Positions 26,915 to 35,937 of a DNA stretch of 64,000 bases are shown piece by piece. The stretch comes from Staphylococcus simulans (GTDB lineage: Bacteria > Bacillota > Bacilli > Staphylococcales > Staphylococcaceae), in assembly GCF_002994445.1 (NCBI RefSeq), contig NZ_MRZJ01000003.1, positions 225,665-289,664 on the forward strand, read 5' to 3'. The stretch's first letter is position 1. Every line of letters starts with the position of its first letter. The notes beneath the pieces were generated by a model. That model had not been told where the DNA came from and did not search any database. It saw only the letters and a program-made list of their open reading frames with translations. A program made the translations under genes and the position numbers.

Positions 26915-27979
26915 ATGTGGTTTGAGACAAAAGCGAGTGCAATGCTTGGCATCAAGTATCCTATTATTCAAGCAGGTATGGCAGGCAATACAACGTCTGA
27001 ACTTGTCGCAAGTGTGAGTGACAGCGGCGGATTAGGAACTATAGGTGCAGGATATTTCAGTTTAGAACGATTAAGCGAAGAAATAGATAAAGTGAAACTT
27101 TTAACTGCCAAACCGTTTGCGGTGAATTTATTTGTGCCGAACAAGCAAAAATTGAAACCGGCACAAGTAGATTTAATGAATGCTTGGTTAAGTCCCTACC
27201 GCCGTGCACTGGATTTAGAACATCCTGTTGTCAATTTATCAGAGTCTCAACAGCTTGAACGCCAAATTGATATATTAATCGAAAAGAAAGTAGCTGTCGC
27301 AAGCTTTACTTTCGGCGTACCTGAAATCAAATTAATTCGTAAAATGCATGAGCATGACATTATTGTGATGGGGACAGCAACTTCAGTTGAAGAAGCTCTG
27401 GCAAATGAAGCAGCTGGTGTTGATATTATCGTGACACAAGGCAGTGAAGCAGGCGGACATCGCGGTTCATTCTTAAAACAAGATGGTGAATATCCGATGA
27501 TCGGCAGTATCTCGCTGATTCCTCAGGTTGCGGATGCGGTGAGTGTACCGGTTATCGCTGCAGGAGGCATTATGGATGGCAGAGGTGTGCTTGCAAGCTT
27601 AATTCTAGGTGCATCTGGTGTACAAATGGGTACAGCGTTCCTTACATCCCAAGAAAGCGGCGCAGACATCGCTTATAAGCAAGCTATCCTAAACAGCACA
27701 GAAACCTCTACAGTGCTGACAAATGCTTTCAGCGGTAAAATGGCACGAGGCATCCGTAATAACTTTGTGAACTATTTATCGCAATTTAACGGAGAAGTTC
27801 CGGAATACCCTATCCAAAACCAATTGACATCAGCGATTCGAAAAGCTTCTACCGCAAACCACGATGATTCGATGATGTCTTTATGGAGCGGTCAAACACC
27901 GCGATTAGCGACAAGCCGCTCTGCACAAGAGATTGTAACGTCTATCGTTAATCAAATTGAAGAGATGCGTTTTCGCTAA
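26915..27979 (+). CDS. Nitronate monooxygenase family flavoprotein
   Basis: The 354-residue FMN enzyme has a TIM-barrel with IQAGMAGNTTSELVASVSDSGGLGTIGAG, the QGSEAGGHRG phosphate/substrate segment (catalytic His in GGH) and VIAAGGIMDGRGVLASLILGASGVQMGTAF. This is the NMO/2-nitropropane dioxygenase family, which oxidises alkyl nitronates such as propionate 3-nitronate. It starts 14 bases after the MpfB-like gene, so the two probably share a transcript, and a terminator follows. Confidence 0.92.
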   Translation: MWFETKASAMLGIKYPIIQAGMAGNTTSELVASVSDSGGLGTIGAGYFSLERLSEEIDKVKLLTAKPFAVNLFVPNKQKLKPAQVDLMNAWLSPYRRALDLEHPVVNLSESQQLERQIDILIEKKVAVASFTFGVPEIKLIRKMHEHDIIVMGTATSVEEALANEAAGVDIIVTQGSEAGGHRGSFLKQDGEYPMIGSISLIPQVADAVSVPVIAAGGIMDGRGVLASLILGASGVQMGTAFLTSQESGADIAYKQAILNSTETSTVLTNAFSGKMARGIRNNFVNYLSQFNGEVPEYPIQNQLTSAIRKASTANHDDSMMSLWSGQTPRLATSRSAQEIVTSIVNQIEEMRFR

Positions 27980-27997
27980 CTGAATAGCATCAATATT

Positions 27998-28030
27998 AAA
28001 GTACTGTGCAGCACGCACAGTGCTTATTTT
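27998..28030 (+). terminator. Terminator after the nitronate monooxygenase gene
   Basis: AAGTACTGTGC and GCACAGTGCTT pair with one wobble around AGCAC, followed by ATTTTAAT. Confidence 0.75.
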
Positions 28031-28099
28031 AATCATGAGAAAGTTGGTTGAGATAAGGTCGTACGTTAAAATATGATAGAATGAAACTGGTGATTAAGT

Positions 28100-28948
28100 A
28101 TGATAGAGATAGGGCTGACAGGTTGGGGAGATCATGATTCCCTGTACACTGATCTAAGTCGAAAAACTGATAAATTAAAGACGTATGCGAGTCATTTTCC
28201 GGTGGTAGAATTGGATGCATCGTATTATGCGATTCAACCTGAACGCAATATCCGAAAATGGATTAAAGAAACACCTGACCGCTTCAAATTCGTCGTTAAA
28301 ATCCATCAAGCACTCACGTTGCACGCAGACTACAAAGATTTTGCGGACACACGTGAAGGCTTATTTGAAGATTTTAAATTAATGATTGCGCCATTAATCG
28401 AAGCGGATAAACTAGCGATGGTCTTAGTTCAATTTCCGCCATGGTTTGACTGCAAGACACAAAACATTAATTATATTCGATACGTCAGAGCACAACTAAA
28501 AGATGTCCCTGTATGTATCGAATTCAGAAATCAAACTTGGTTTAAAGACGGCATGAAAGAACATACATTAGAATTCTTAACGGAGCAGCAGCTTATTCAT
28601 GCGATCGTGGATGAACCGCAAGTCGGCGAAGGTTCAGCACCGCTCGTCAATCGTATTACAACAGAAACGGCATTTGTACGTTATCATGGCCGTAATCGTC
28701 ATGGTTGGACCAAACAAGACATGACAGATGAAGCATGGCGTGATGTGCGTTATTTATACGATTATTCAACAAAGGAACTGGAAGATTTAGTTGAAAAAGT
28801 ACGTATTATTCAGCACAAAGCCAAAAACATATATGTGGTGTTTAATAATAACTCCGGCGGTCACGCTGCCGGTAACGCAAAAGAATTCCAGCGTATATTA
28901 GGGATTGATTACGAAGGATTAGCACCGCAGCAATTGAAATTATTTTAG
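28100..28948 (+). CDS. DUF72 family protein
   Basis: The 282-residue protein shows DUF72 (YecE) hallmarks: IGLTGWGDHDSLY at the N terminus, FPVVELDASYYAIQP, and the C-terminal VRYHGRNRHGWTK and YVVFNNNSGGHAAGNAKEFQ. The family has a TIM-barrel-like fold with no settled reaction. It begins a run of closely spaced genes with the TauE-like permease (13 bases later) and the nucleotidase-like enzyme, probably one transcript. Confidence 0.9.
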   Translation: MIEIGLTGWGDHDSLYTDLSRKTDKLKTYASHFPVVELDASYYAIQPERNIRKWIKETPDRFKFVVKIHQALTLHADYKDFADTREGLFEDFKLMIAPLIEADKLAMVLVQFPPWFDCKTQNINYIRYVRAQLKDVPVCIEFRNQTWFKDGMKEHTLEFLTEQQLIHAIVDEPQVGEGSAPLVNRITTETAFVRYHGRNRHGWTKQDMTDEAWRDVRYLYDYSTKELEDLVEKVRIIQHKAKNIYVVFNNNSGGHAAGNAKEFQRILGIDYEGLAPQQLKLF

Positions 28949-28961
28949 GAAGTGATGGGAT

Positions 28962-29786
28962 ATGGTGAGTATTATACTGCTCATTTTAATTGGGGCGCTA
29001 TCCGCAATTATCGGTTCTATTGTCGGAATCGGCGGCGGATTGATTATTGTTCCGACTATGGTGTATCTTGGAGTGGAGCATGACATGCTGCATGGGATTA
29101 CACCGCAAATTGCGATCGGAACTTCTTCTATTATTCTAATCGTAACGGGTTTAACCTCAACATTAGGGTATTTAAAATCTAAGCAAGTCGATGTTAAAAA
29201 CGGTTATGTCTTCTTATTCGGCTTGTTGCCGGGGTCATTGCTCGGCTCCTTTATCAGCCGTTATTTAACATTAGATTCATTCAACCTTTATTTCGGACTG
29301 TTTCTGATTTTAGTTGCTGTGTTGTTGTTAGTACGTCATGCAATTAAACCGATTAAAGTATTTGAAAAGAAAAAATATGAAAAAACGTATGTAGATAAAG
29401 ATGGCACACTTTATCATTATCATGTACCGCCTGTGTTTGCTTTCTTTGCGACATTCTTTATCGGGATTACAACAGGCTTATTCGGCATCGGCGGAGGTGC
29501 TTTAATGACACCGTTAATGCTGATTGTATTCAGATTCCCTCCGCATGTGGCAGTAGGTACAAGTATGATGATGATTTTCTTCTCAAGTGTCATGAGTTCC
29601 ATCGGACATATTTTCCAAGGCCATGTGGCTTGGCATTATGCAATCGTCTTAGTTATTTCAAGTTATCTGGGTGCGAAATTGGGTGTGAAACTCAATCAAT
29701 CTATGCAATCGAACACAGTGGTCGCATTGCTGAGAACAGTAATGCTGCTGTTAGGGGTATATCTTATTATCAAATCATTTCTATAG
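28962..29786 (+). CDS. TauE/SafE (TSUP) family membrane permease
   Basis: The 274-residue multi-pass protein has two copies of the family glycine motif, GSIVGIGGGLIIVPTM near the N terminus and TTGLFGIGGGALMTPLML in the second half, with about eight membrane helices. TSUP permeases move sulfite, sulfoacetate or other anionic sulfur or organic compounds; the substrate here is unknown. A cytoplasmic loop with FEKKKYEKTYVDKDGTLYHYH separates the halves. Confidence 0.9.
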   Translation: MVSIILLILIGALSAIIGSIVGIGGGLIIVPTMVYLGVEHDMLHGITPQIAIGTSSIILIVTGLTSTLGYLKSKQVDVKNGYVFLFGLLPGSLLGSFISRYLTLDSFNLYFGLFLILVAVLLLVRHAIKPIKVFEKKKYEKTYVDKDGTLYHYHVPPVFAFFATFFIGITTGLFGIGGGALMTPLMLIVFRFPPHVAVGTSMMMIFFSSVMSSIGHIFQGHVAWHYAIVLVISSYLGAKLGVKLNQSMQSNTVVALLRTVMLLLGVYLIIKSFL

Positions 29787-29801
29787 AGGAGGCGTCCGAG
29801 T

Positions 29802-31121
29802 TTGAAGTTAACGATTTATCATACGAATGATATTCATAGTCACCTTCATGACTATGAGCGAATTGCTGCTTATTTAGCAGAACACAGACCGTTATTAGAC
29901 CATCCTTCGCTTTATATCGATATCGGCGACCATGTTGATTTATCAGCACCCGTGACAGAAGCAACGCTTGGCCATAAGAATGTTGAGCTGCTGAATGCAG
30001 CACATTGCGACATTGCGACAATAGGCAATAATGAAGGAATGACCATTTCGCACGAAGCATTAAATGCCTTATATCATGATGCAGACTTTGCGGTGACTTG
30101 CAGTAACGTGTTTGATGAAGCGGGCAACTTGCCGAATCATCTGACATCGAGCTATATTACAGAAATTGAAGGCACGCGTATTTTATTTGTCGCAGCAACT
30201 GCACCGTTTACACCTTTTTACAGAGCGCTTGATTGGGTAGTAACGGATCCGATGGCTGCGATTAAAGATGAAATCGATAAGCAAGAAGGACAGTATGATG
30301 TATTGATGGTTATGAGTCATTGCGGTATCTTCTTTGACCGTAAATTATGCGAAGCATTACCTCAGATCGATGTGATTTTCGGTAGCCATACGCACCATTA
30401 TTTCGAACAAGGAGAAATGAAGAACGGGGTGTTGATGGCAGCGGCCGGAAAATACGGTCATTTTTTAGGCGAGGTCACTCTGGAAATCGAAAATCATAAA
30501 GTTGTACATAAAGAAGCGGTGATTCATCCTGTTGAAACACTGCCGCAAGTAGAGACGCACTTCAAAGAAGAAGGCAAAGCACTAATGAGCGACCCGGTCG
30601 TTGATCATCCGGTCAGCTTGCCGAGAAGAACGGATGTGATTACGAAAACCGGTTATCTGCTTGCAGAAAGTGTGTATGAATTTACGCATGCGGATTGTGC
30701 GATTATCAATGCCGGTTTAGTCGTTAAAGGTATTGAAGGTCCAAAAGTGACAGAGTTTGATGTTCATCAAATGCTGCCGCATCCGATTAATTTAGTAAGA
30801 ATCAAAATTACAGGCAGAGATTTGAAACAAGTTATCTTAACAGCCGAAGAGCAGGATTATATGCATGAGCATGCACAAGGACTTGGATTCAGAGGAGATA
30901 TCTTCGGCGGCTATATTTTGTATAATATGGGCTATATCGAGTCAGAAGCGCGTTTTTATGTACAAGGCAAAGAAATCGATGATGACCATGTCTATACTTT
31001 AGGTACAGTAGATATGTATACGTTCGGACGTTATTTTCCTCTGTTTAAAAATCTGCCTACAGAGTATTTGATGCCAGAGTTTTTAAGAGATATTTTCAAA
31101 AAGAAACTATTAGAATTATGA
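29802..31121 (+). CDS. Metallophosphatase / 5'-nucleotidase family protein
   Basis: The 439-residue protein starts KLTIYHTNDIHSH, the first metal-binding motif of UshA-type calcineurin phosphoesterases, followed by IGNNEG (GNH-like, but with Glu), VMSHCG and GSHTHHYF. The C-terminal domain has the substrate-binding 5'-nucleotidase fold (from about residue 270). There is no signal peptide, so it should be cytoplasmic. The start is TTG, with AGAGGAGG (29785-29792) at good spacing; no ATG fits. It follows the permease gene by 15 bases. Confidence 0.88.
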   Translation: MKLTIYHTNDIHSHLHDYERIAAYLAEHRPLLDHPSLYIDIGDHVDLSAPVTEATLGHKNVELLNAAHCDIATIGNNEGMTISHEALNALYHDADFAVTCSNVFDEAGNLPNHLTSSYITEIEGTRILFVAATAPFTPFYRALDWVVTDPMAAIKDEIDKQEGQYDVLMVMSHCGIFFDRKLCEALPQIDVIFGSHTHHYFEQGEMKNGVLMAAAGKYGHFLGEVTLEIENHKVVHKEAVIHPVETLPQVETHFKEEGKALMSDPVVDHPVSLPRRTDVITKTGYLLAESVYEFTHADCAIINAGLVVKGIEGPKVTEFDVHQMLPHPINLVRIKITGRDLKQVILTAEEQDYMHEHAQGLGFRGDIFGGYILYNMGYIESEARFYVQGKEIDDDHVYTLGTVDMYTFGRYFPLFKNLPTEYLMPEFLRDIFKKKLLEL

Positions 31122-31137
31122 ATTATAGGTAATAGCG

Positions 31138-31166
31138 TTTTCATTTTCTGATAAATTCGTTATAAT
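31138..31166 (+). promoter_or_regulatory. lipA promoter
   Basis: TATAAT at 31161-31166 with TTTTCA 17 bases upstream. Start of transcription near 31173, about 30 bases before lipA. Confidence 0.5.
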
Positions 31167-31203
31167 AGTATGAAGATAAGTACACAGGAGGGTATGTGTT
31201 GTT

Positions 31204-32136
31204 ATGGCTACTAAAAATGATGAAATTTTACGTAAACCAGATTGGTTGAAGATAAAGCTTAACACGAACGAGAACTATACTGGTCTGAAAAAGATGATGC
31301 GTGAAAAGAATTTAAACACTGTTTGCGAAGAAGCAAAGTGTCCGAATATACATGAATGTTGGGGTGAGCGCCGTACAGCTACATTTATGATTTTAGGTGC
31401 AGTTTGTACACGTGCTTGCCGCTTCTGTGCAGTTAAAACAGGCTTGCCGAACGAATTAGACTTAGGTGAACCAGAACGTGTTGCAGAATCAGTTGAAATG
31501 ATGAACTTAAAACATGTTGTTATCACAGCGGTTGCGCGTGATGATTTACGTGATGCAGGTTCAAACGTTTACGCTGAAACTGTAAGAAAAGTAAGAGAAC
31601 GTAATCCATATACGACAATTGAAATTTTACCGTCAGATATGGGTGGGGACTATGATGCATTAGAAACATTAATGGCATCAAAACCTGATATCTTAAACCA
31701 CAATATCGAAACAGTACGTCGTTTAACACCAAGAGTACGTGCGCGTGCAACTTATGATCGTACTCTAGAATTCTTAAGACGTTCTAAAGAATTACAACCA
31801 GATATTCCGACTAAATCAAGTATCATGGTTGGCTTAGGCGAAACAATCGAAGAATTACATGAAACAATGGATGATTTGCGTGCAGCAGATGTTGATATCT
31901 TAACAATCGGTCAATATTTACAACCATCACGCAAACACCTTAAAGTTGAAAAATACTATTCACCATTAGAATTCGGCAAATTACGAAAAGTAGCAATGGA
32001 CAAAGGATTCAAACATTGCCAAGCTGGCCCATTAGTACGTAGTTCTTACCATGCAGATGAGCAAGTTAACGAAGCTGCAAAAGAAAGACAACGTATCGGT
32101 GAAGAAAAATTAAATGAATCTACTTCAGAAGCGTAA
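31204..32136 (+). CDS. lipA: Lipoyl synthase
   Basis: LipA is a radical-SAM enzyme that inserts two sulfur atoms into octanoyl groups to make lipoate on GcvH and then other proteins. The 310-residue product has the auxiliary-cluster cysteines at 41, 46 and 52 ([12 protein letters not shown]) and the radical-SAM CX3CX2C motif CTRACRFC at 68-75, plus the C-terminal RSSYHADE with the Ser that ligates the auxiliary cluster. GAGGG lies before the ATG. A monocistronic unit with its own promoter and terminator. Confidence 0.97.
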   Translation: MATKNDEILRKPDWLKIKLNTNENYTGLKKMMREKNLNTVCEEAKCPNIHECWGERRTATFMILGAVCTRACRFCAVKTGLPNELDLGEPERVAESVEMMNLKHVVITAVARDDLRDAGSNVYAETVRKVRERNPYTTIEILPSDMGGDYDALETLMASKPDILNHNIETVRRLTPRVRARATYDRTLEFLRRSKELQPDIPTKSSIMVGLGETIEELHETMDDLRAADVDILTIGQYLQPSRKHLKVEKYYSPLEFGKLRKVAMDKGFKHCQAGPLVRSSYHADEQVNEAAKERQRIGEEKLNESTSEA

Positions 32137-32163
32137 TAGAAATGAATGAATAACAATAGGGGG

Positions 32164-32198
32164 GAAGCGGACTGCATCAGTCCGCTTCTTTCGTTGTT
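32164..32198 (+). terminator. lipA terminator
   Basis: GAAGCGGACT and AGTCCGCTTC form a perfect 10-bp stem around GCATC, followed by TTTCGTTGTTT. Confidence 0.75.
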
Positions 32199-32332
32199 TC
32201 ACGCCCATTTTGTTGTATAATGTGAGGTAAGCCCTACGTGTGCATAGGCAAAAAGTATGCATCACGTTAAAACTGTGTACTACACTGAGTAAAAAGAAGA
32301 AACAATCAAAATAGAATTGTTAGGTGACATAG

Positions 32333-32722
32333 ATGATTAAAGCAGGAGATAAATATTTTGAAATGATAGAAGAGTATCGTGATTGTTTTGATGAAGAACA
32401 ATTTGCGGACCGCTATTCAGAGATATTAGATAAATATGACTACGTAGTCGGCGATTTCGGTTATGATCAGCTGCGCTTAAAAGGATTTTATAAGGACTCT
32501 AACAAAAAAGTAGAAATCAGCAAACGCTTTGCGACAATACAAGACTACTTATTAGAGTTCTGTAATTTCGGATGTGCCTATTTTATTTTAAGACGTATAC
32601 CTGAAAGAGAATTAAAAAAGTTACATGCACAACATAAAGATGACACTTTAAAAAGCGATAAGCTGCATGATGTAAAAATAGCACCGAGTCTTCCGAATGA
32701 CCATAAGAAAAAGGACAGCTGA
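32333..32722 (+). CDS. YutD family protein
   Basis: The 129-residue protein contains DKYDYVVGDFGYDQLRLKGFY and IQDYLLEFCNFGCAYFILRR, the core of the YutD family, found next to lipA in many Firmicutes including Bacillus. Function unknown. Its position directly after lipA is the conserved one. AGGTGA precedes the ATG. Confidence 0.9.
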   Translation: MIKAGDKYFEMIEEYRDCFDEEQFADRYSEILDKYDYVVGDFGYDQLRLKGFYKDSNKKVEISKRFATIQDYLLEFCNFGCAYFILRRIPERELKKLHAQHKDDTLKSDKLHDVKIAPSLPNDHKKKDS

Positions 32723-32746
32723 TGAAGTACCAGCTGTCCTTTAGTA
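32711..32746. terminator. Bidirectional terminator between the YutD and DUF3055 genes
   Basis: AAAGGACAGCT-type arms (GGACAGCT and AGCTGTCC) flank GATGAAGTACC; the stem overlaps the end of the YutD gene and has T-rich sequence on the plus strand and A-rich on the other side. Confidence 0.75.
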
Positions 32747-32763
32747 TGTTTAAAACAATTATT

Positions 32764-33057
32764 TTAATATTCCCCGCTGTCGAAAGTACCGCTCGGGATA
32801 ACATCTTTCAAGTATTCAGTCAGTTCTTCGCCTTCTGCTTCGCTGACACCTAAGATATAAGAGATGTAGCCGTCTTCTGCTAAATCGTCCGGACCAATGA
32901 TGCCGAATTTATTCGTCTGCATATTTAAGACTAATACTTTCCCGTAATGACGGTTGGTTTGAAAGAGCATTAAATCATAACGGCTTTCTTCACCGACCAT
33001 ACCTACATATTGTACATCAGCTTCTTCGTTATCATCGTATAAAAACATATCTATCAT
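32764..33057 (-). CDS. DUF3055 family protein
   Basis: The 97-residue acidic protein has MIDMFLYDDNEE, GEESRYDLMLFQTNRHYGKVLVLN and KFGIIGPDDLAEDGYISYILG, a pattern of DUF3055. No enzymatic motif is visible. The start at 33057 is preferred because the conserved part begins there and AAAGGAG lies upstream; an ATG 24 bases further upstream is possible. It is divergent from the DUF86 gene. Confidence 0.82.
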   Translation of the reverse strand: MIDMFLYDDNEEADVQYVGMVGEESRYDLMLFQTNRHYGKVLVLNMQTNKFGIIGPDDLAEDGYISYILGVSEAEGEELTEYLKDVIPSGTFDSGEY

Positions 33058-33151
33058 GATTTCTTTGACTCCTTTGTACATGTTGTTTTCTCAAGTATAT
33101 ACAGAAATGATTTGTACTGCAAAGATGTGATATGATTGAGGGGATGAGGAG

Positions 33152-33595
33152 ATGAAGAATATGTATTTTGTTGATAAAGATAAATTGACGTATAAACTGA
33201 ATTACTTACAAAAATTAACAGAAGATTATTCAGAAAATAAAGAGAACCATTATGCATTTGAGCGTATTGCACAAATGCTCATAGAGTCTTCAGTAGATAT
33301 CGGCAACATGGTGATTGATGCATTTGTATTGAGAGATCCGGGAAATTATAAAGATGTGATCGATATTCTAGAATTAGAAAAAGTGATTTCTGCAAAAACA
33401 CAACAGGGTATAAATAAAACTGTAGATGTACGCAGACGCTTTGTACATCAATATGATCAATTGGATACAGATGATCTGATCCCGTTATTTGATGCTTCGC
33501 TTGAAGACTATAGAAATTTCATTGATGAAGTTGTCAATTTCTTAAATAATGAAAATGTACCTGTTACAGCATTTGGAAAAGGAGATAAGAAATAG
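33152..33595 (+). CDS. DUF86/HEPN-domain protein (HepT-like)
   Basis: The 147-residue helical protein has the HEPN RNase pattern RX4-6H as RRRFVHQYD near residues 92-100. HEPN proteins of the DUF86 type are HepT toxins when paired with an MNT nucleotidyltransferase; no MNT gene is adjacent here. GAGGGG supports ATG 33152, and GAGGAG would equally support ATG 33161. Its stop abuts the start of the HAD gene, so they are probably cotranscribed. Confidence 0.82.
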   Translation: MKNMYFVDKDKLTYKLNYLQKLTEDYSENKENHYAFERIAQMLIESSVDIGNMVIDAFVLRDPGNYKDVIDILELEKVISAKTQQGINKTVDVRRRFVHQYDQLDTDDLIPLFDASLEDYRNFIDEVVNFLNNENVPVTAFGKGDKK

Positions 33596-34375
33596 ATGAA
33601 ACAATACAAAGGTTATCTGATTGACTTAGATGGCACAATGTATAAAGGCGCTGATCCGATTGACGGTGCCAAACAATTCATTGATTATCTAAATCAAAAT
33701 AACATCCCGCATCTTTATGTGACGAACAACTCTACAAAGGTGCCGGAGGATGTTGTGAAGAAACTGGCTGAGTTTGGTATTGAAGCGAAACCAGAAGAAG
33801 TGATTACCTCTGCTTTAGCAACAGCAAGCTATATTAAAAAAGAAAACGAACATGCGTCGATTTATGTTATCGGCGAAGGCGGTATTCGTACAGCACTGCT
33901 GAATCAAGGTTTAACACTTATAGACGACACGAATGTGGATTATGTCGTTGTTGGTTTAGATACGCATGTCAATTACGACAAACTTTCACAAGCGACACTT
34001 GGTGTGCGCAACGGTGCGAAATTTATTTCGACTAACCAAGATATTTCAATTCCGAATGAACGCGGCTTCTTGCCAGGCAACGGCGCAATCACAAGTGTGA
34101 TTGCCGTGTCGACAAAAGTACAGCCGACGTTTATCGGCAAACCGCAGCCGATTATCATGGATATGGCTATGGATGTCATCCGATTACCTAAAGAAGACGT
34201 TGCGATGGTCGGTGATTTATACGAAACAGATATCATGTCAGGTATTAATGCCGGGATCGACACGATTCATGTACAAACAGGTGTAACCAGCAAAGAAGAA
34301 CTCGCAGAGAAGCCAACACAACCAACGTACACATTCAAAGACTTGAATGAGGTATTAAAAGACTTAGAAGGGTAG
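33596..34375 (+). CDS. HAD-superfamily phosphatase (NagD-like)
   Basis: The 259-residue protein has the HAD motif [10 protein letters not shown] (nucleophile and acid Asp), motif II VTNNST, and the C-terminal GKPQPIIMD and [13 protein letters not shown] (motifs III and IV). This fits the NagD/PNPase-like TIGR01457 branch with a C2 cap. The natural substrate is unknown. It starts directly after the DUF86 stop and ends nine bases before the hydroxyacid dehydrogenase gene. Confidence 0.92.
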   Translation: MKQYKGYLIDLDGTMYKGADPIDGAKQFIDYLNQNNIPHLYVTNNSTKVPEDVVKKLAEFGIEAKPEEVITSALATASYIKKENEHASIYVIGEGGIRTALLNQGLTLIDDTNVDYVVVGLDTHVNYDKLSQATLGVRNGAKFISTNQDISIPNERGFLPGNGAITSVIAVSTKVQPTFIGKPQPIIMDMAMDVIRLPKEDVAMVGDLYETDIMSGINAGIDTIHVQTGVTSKEELAEKPTQPTYTFKDLNEVLKDLEG

Positions 34376-34383
34376 GTGTTACG

Positions 34384-35349
34384 ATGACCAAAGTGTTAGT
34401 GACACGTAAAGTACCAGACAAATTTGTACAACAGTTAAAAGAATTTGCGGATGTAGAAATGTGGAATGAAGAATTCGTTCCGATGCCGCGCGATAAATTT
34501 TTAGAAGAAATCAAAGATGCGGAAGCAGCATTTATTACACTAAGCGAAAAAATCGATGAAGAAACATTAGAAGCGGCGCCGCATTTAAAAATTGTAGCCA
34601 ATATGGCAGTAGGCTATGACAATATCAATGTTGCTTTAGCAGCAGAAAAAGGTGTGACTGTAACCAACACACCAGGTGTCTTGACAGAGACTACTGCAGA
34701 ACTCGGCTTTACCTTAATGCTTGCGACAGCACGCAGAATTGTAGAAGCTGAACAATATGTCAAAGACGGCGAATGGAAAAGCTGGGGACCGTATTTATTA
34801 GCAGGCAAAGATGTGCACGGTTCTAATATCGGTATCTTCGGTATGGGAGATATCGGCAAAGCATTTGCGCGCCGCTTGAAAGGCTTTGAGGCCAATGTGA
34901 TGTACCATAATCGCAGCCGCCACCGCAGAGCTGAAAAAGAACTCGGTGTATTGTATGTATCATTTGATGAATTGCTTGAAAACAGTGACTTTGTCGTTTG
35001 TACAGCACCATTAACACCGCAAACCAAAGAAAAATTCAACGCAGCAGCATTTAAAAAAATGCGCAACGATGCAATCTTTATTAATATCGGACGCGGGGCA
35101 ACTGTCGTTGAAGAAGATTTGATTCAAGCATTAGAAGACGGTGAAATCGGCGGAGCAGGACTTGATGTCTTCAGAGATGAACCGATTTCGGCAGATCATC
35201 CATTGCTTAAATTTAAAAACGTAATCGCCTTGCCGCATATCGGCAGTGCGACGGTCGTGACACGCGACAGAATGATTCAGTTATCAATCAACAATGTGAA
35301 ATCAGTGTTGCAAGGACAACCTGCAATTACGCCTGTTACTGATAAATAA
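34384..35349 (+). CDS. D-isomer-specific 2-hydroxyacid dehydrogenase
   Basis: The 321-residue product belongs to the NAD-dependent D-2-hydroxyacid dehydrogenases, with NIGIFGMGDIGKAFARRLKGF as the NAD-binding turn (GxGxxG), NIGRGATVVEEDLIQAL, GLDVFRDEP and the catalytic His in LPHIGSATV. The best guess is a glyoxylate/hydroxypyruvate reductase-type enzyme; substrate cannot be fixed from sequence. Last gene of the run with the DUF86 and HAD genes. Confidence 0.92.
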   Translation: MTKVLVTRKVPDKFVQQLKEFADVEMWNEEFVPMPRDKFLEEIKDAEAAFITLSEKIDEETLEAAPHLKIVANMAVGYDNINVALAAEKGVTVTNTPGVLTETTAELGFTLMLATARRIVEAEQYVKDGEWKSWGPYLLAGKDVHGSNIGIFGMGDIGKAFARRLKGFEANVMYHNRSRHRRAEKELGVLYVSFDELLENSDFVVCTAPLTPQTKEKFNAAAFKKMRNDAIFINIGRGATVVEEDLIQALEDGEIGGAGLDVFRDEPISADHPLLKFKNVIALPHIGSATVVTRDRMIQLSINNVKSVLQGQPAITPVTDK

Positions 35350-35361
35350 AAAAGAGAGAAT

Positions 35362-35409
35362 GCAGTTTTACACACTGATGCACAGTAGGTAAAACTGCAT
35401 TTTTCTGTG
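35362..35409 (+). terminator. Terminator after the hydroxyacid dehydrogenase gene
   Basis: ATGCAGTTTTAC and GTAAAACTGCAT form a 12-bp stem around about 17 bases, followed by TTTTTC. Confidence 0.85.
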
Positions 35410-35647
35410 TAAATAGGTGTAAGTCCAAAGCATGATTTAAGGATATGTAAAAAGTATTACAATAATGTTATGTGAGTAAAGATTGTATTTCAAGAGGAAT
35501 AGAAGTAAAATGTAAATACTCAAAATTTATTGATAATCGCATGATTGCATATCAATGCAAAAACATTAAAAGTATGCAGCTATGTTTGACACAGTTGTGT
35601 TGGCGCTTGAAATCGGTAAAATAATGCTTTATTTTTCAAGGATACAA
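35410..35647. other. Intergenic region upstream of the dlt promoter
   Basis: A+T-rich, no gene found. It may contain sites for cell-envelope stress regulators that control dlt in staphylococci, such as GraR, but no site could be assigned by eye. Confidence 0.3.
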
Positions 35648-35676
35648 TTGAAAATACATGAGAAAAAGATTATAAT
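35648..35676 (+). promoter_or_regulatory. dlt operon promoter
   Basis: TTGAAA (35648-35653), exactly 17 bases, then the consensus TATAAT (35671-35676). Transcription should start near 35683, about 85 bases before dltX. Confidence 0.82.
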
Positions 35677-35768
35677 GAATTATATTTTTGTTGAATTGGG
35701 AAAGACGTTCGACAGGAATGATTGAGTCGAAGTAAAAAAGATTAACTACCTGATAAGAGGGGTGTAAG

Positions 35769-35921
35769 ATGAAATCAAAAGAACCCAAAGCAACTTCGGA
35801 AACTTTTAACAAATTAAAACCATATTTATTGACTGCTCTTTATTTAGCGATATTCATTACATTGTATCTGATATATGGCTCAGGAGACACACACAACAAC
35901 TTTATTTACAATGAATTCTAA
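35769..35921 (+). CDS. dltX: D-alanylation small membrane protein DltX
   Basis: The 50-residue product is a short basic N terminus, one membrane helix (LLTALYLAIFITLYLIY) and the conserved C-terminal end NNFIYNEF. DltX is required for D-alanine transfer to teichoic acid with DltB and DltD; its C-terminal FIYNEF-type motif is known as the essential part. AGAGGGG lies upstream, and dltA begins 16 bases after its stop. It is too short for usual ORF cut-offs. Confidence 0.93.
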   Translation: MKSKEPKATSETFNKLKPYLLTALYLAIFITLYLIYGSGDTHNNFIYNEF

Positions 35922-35937
35922 TTAAGGGAGTATAGTT

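Noticed and set aside
31142..31157. CodY-box-like sequence before lipA
   Set aside because: ATTTTCTGATAAAT differs from AATTTTCWGAAAATT at three positions, which is common by chance in such A+T-rich DNA.
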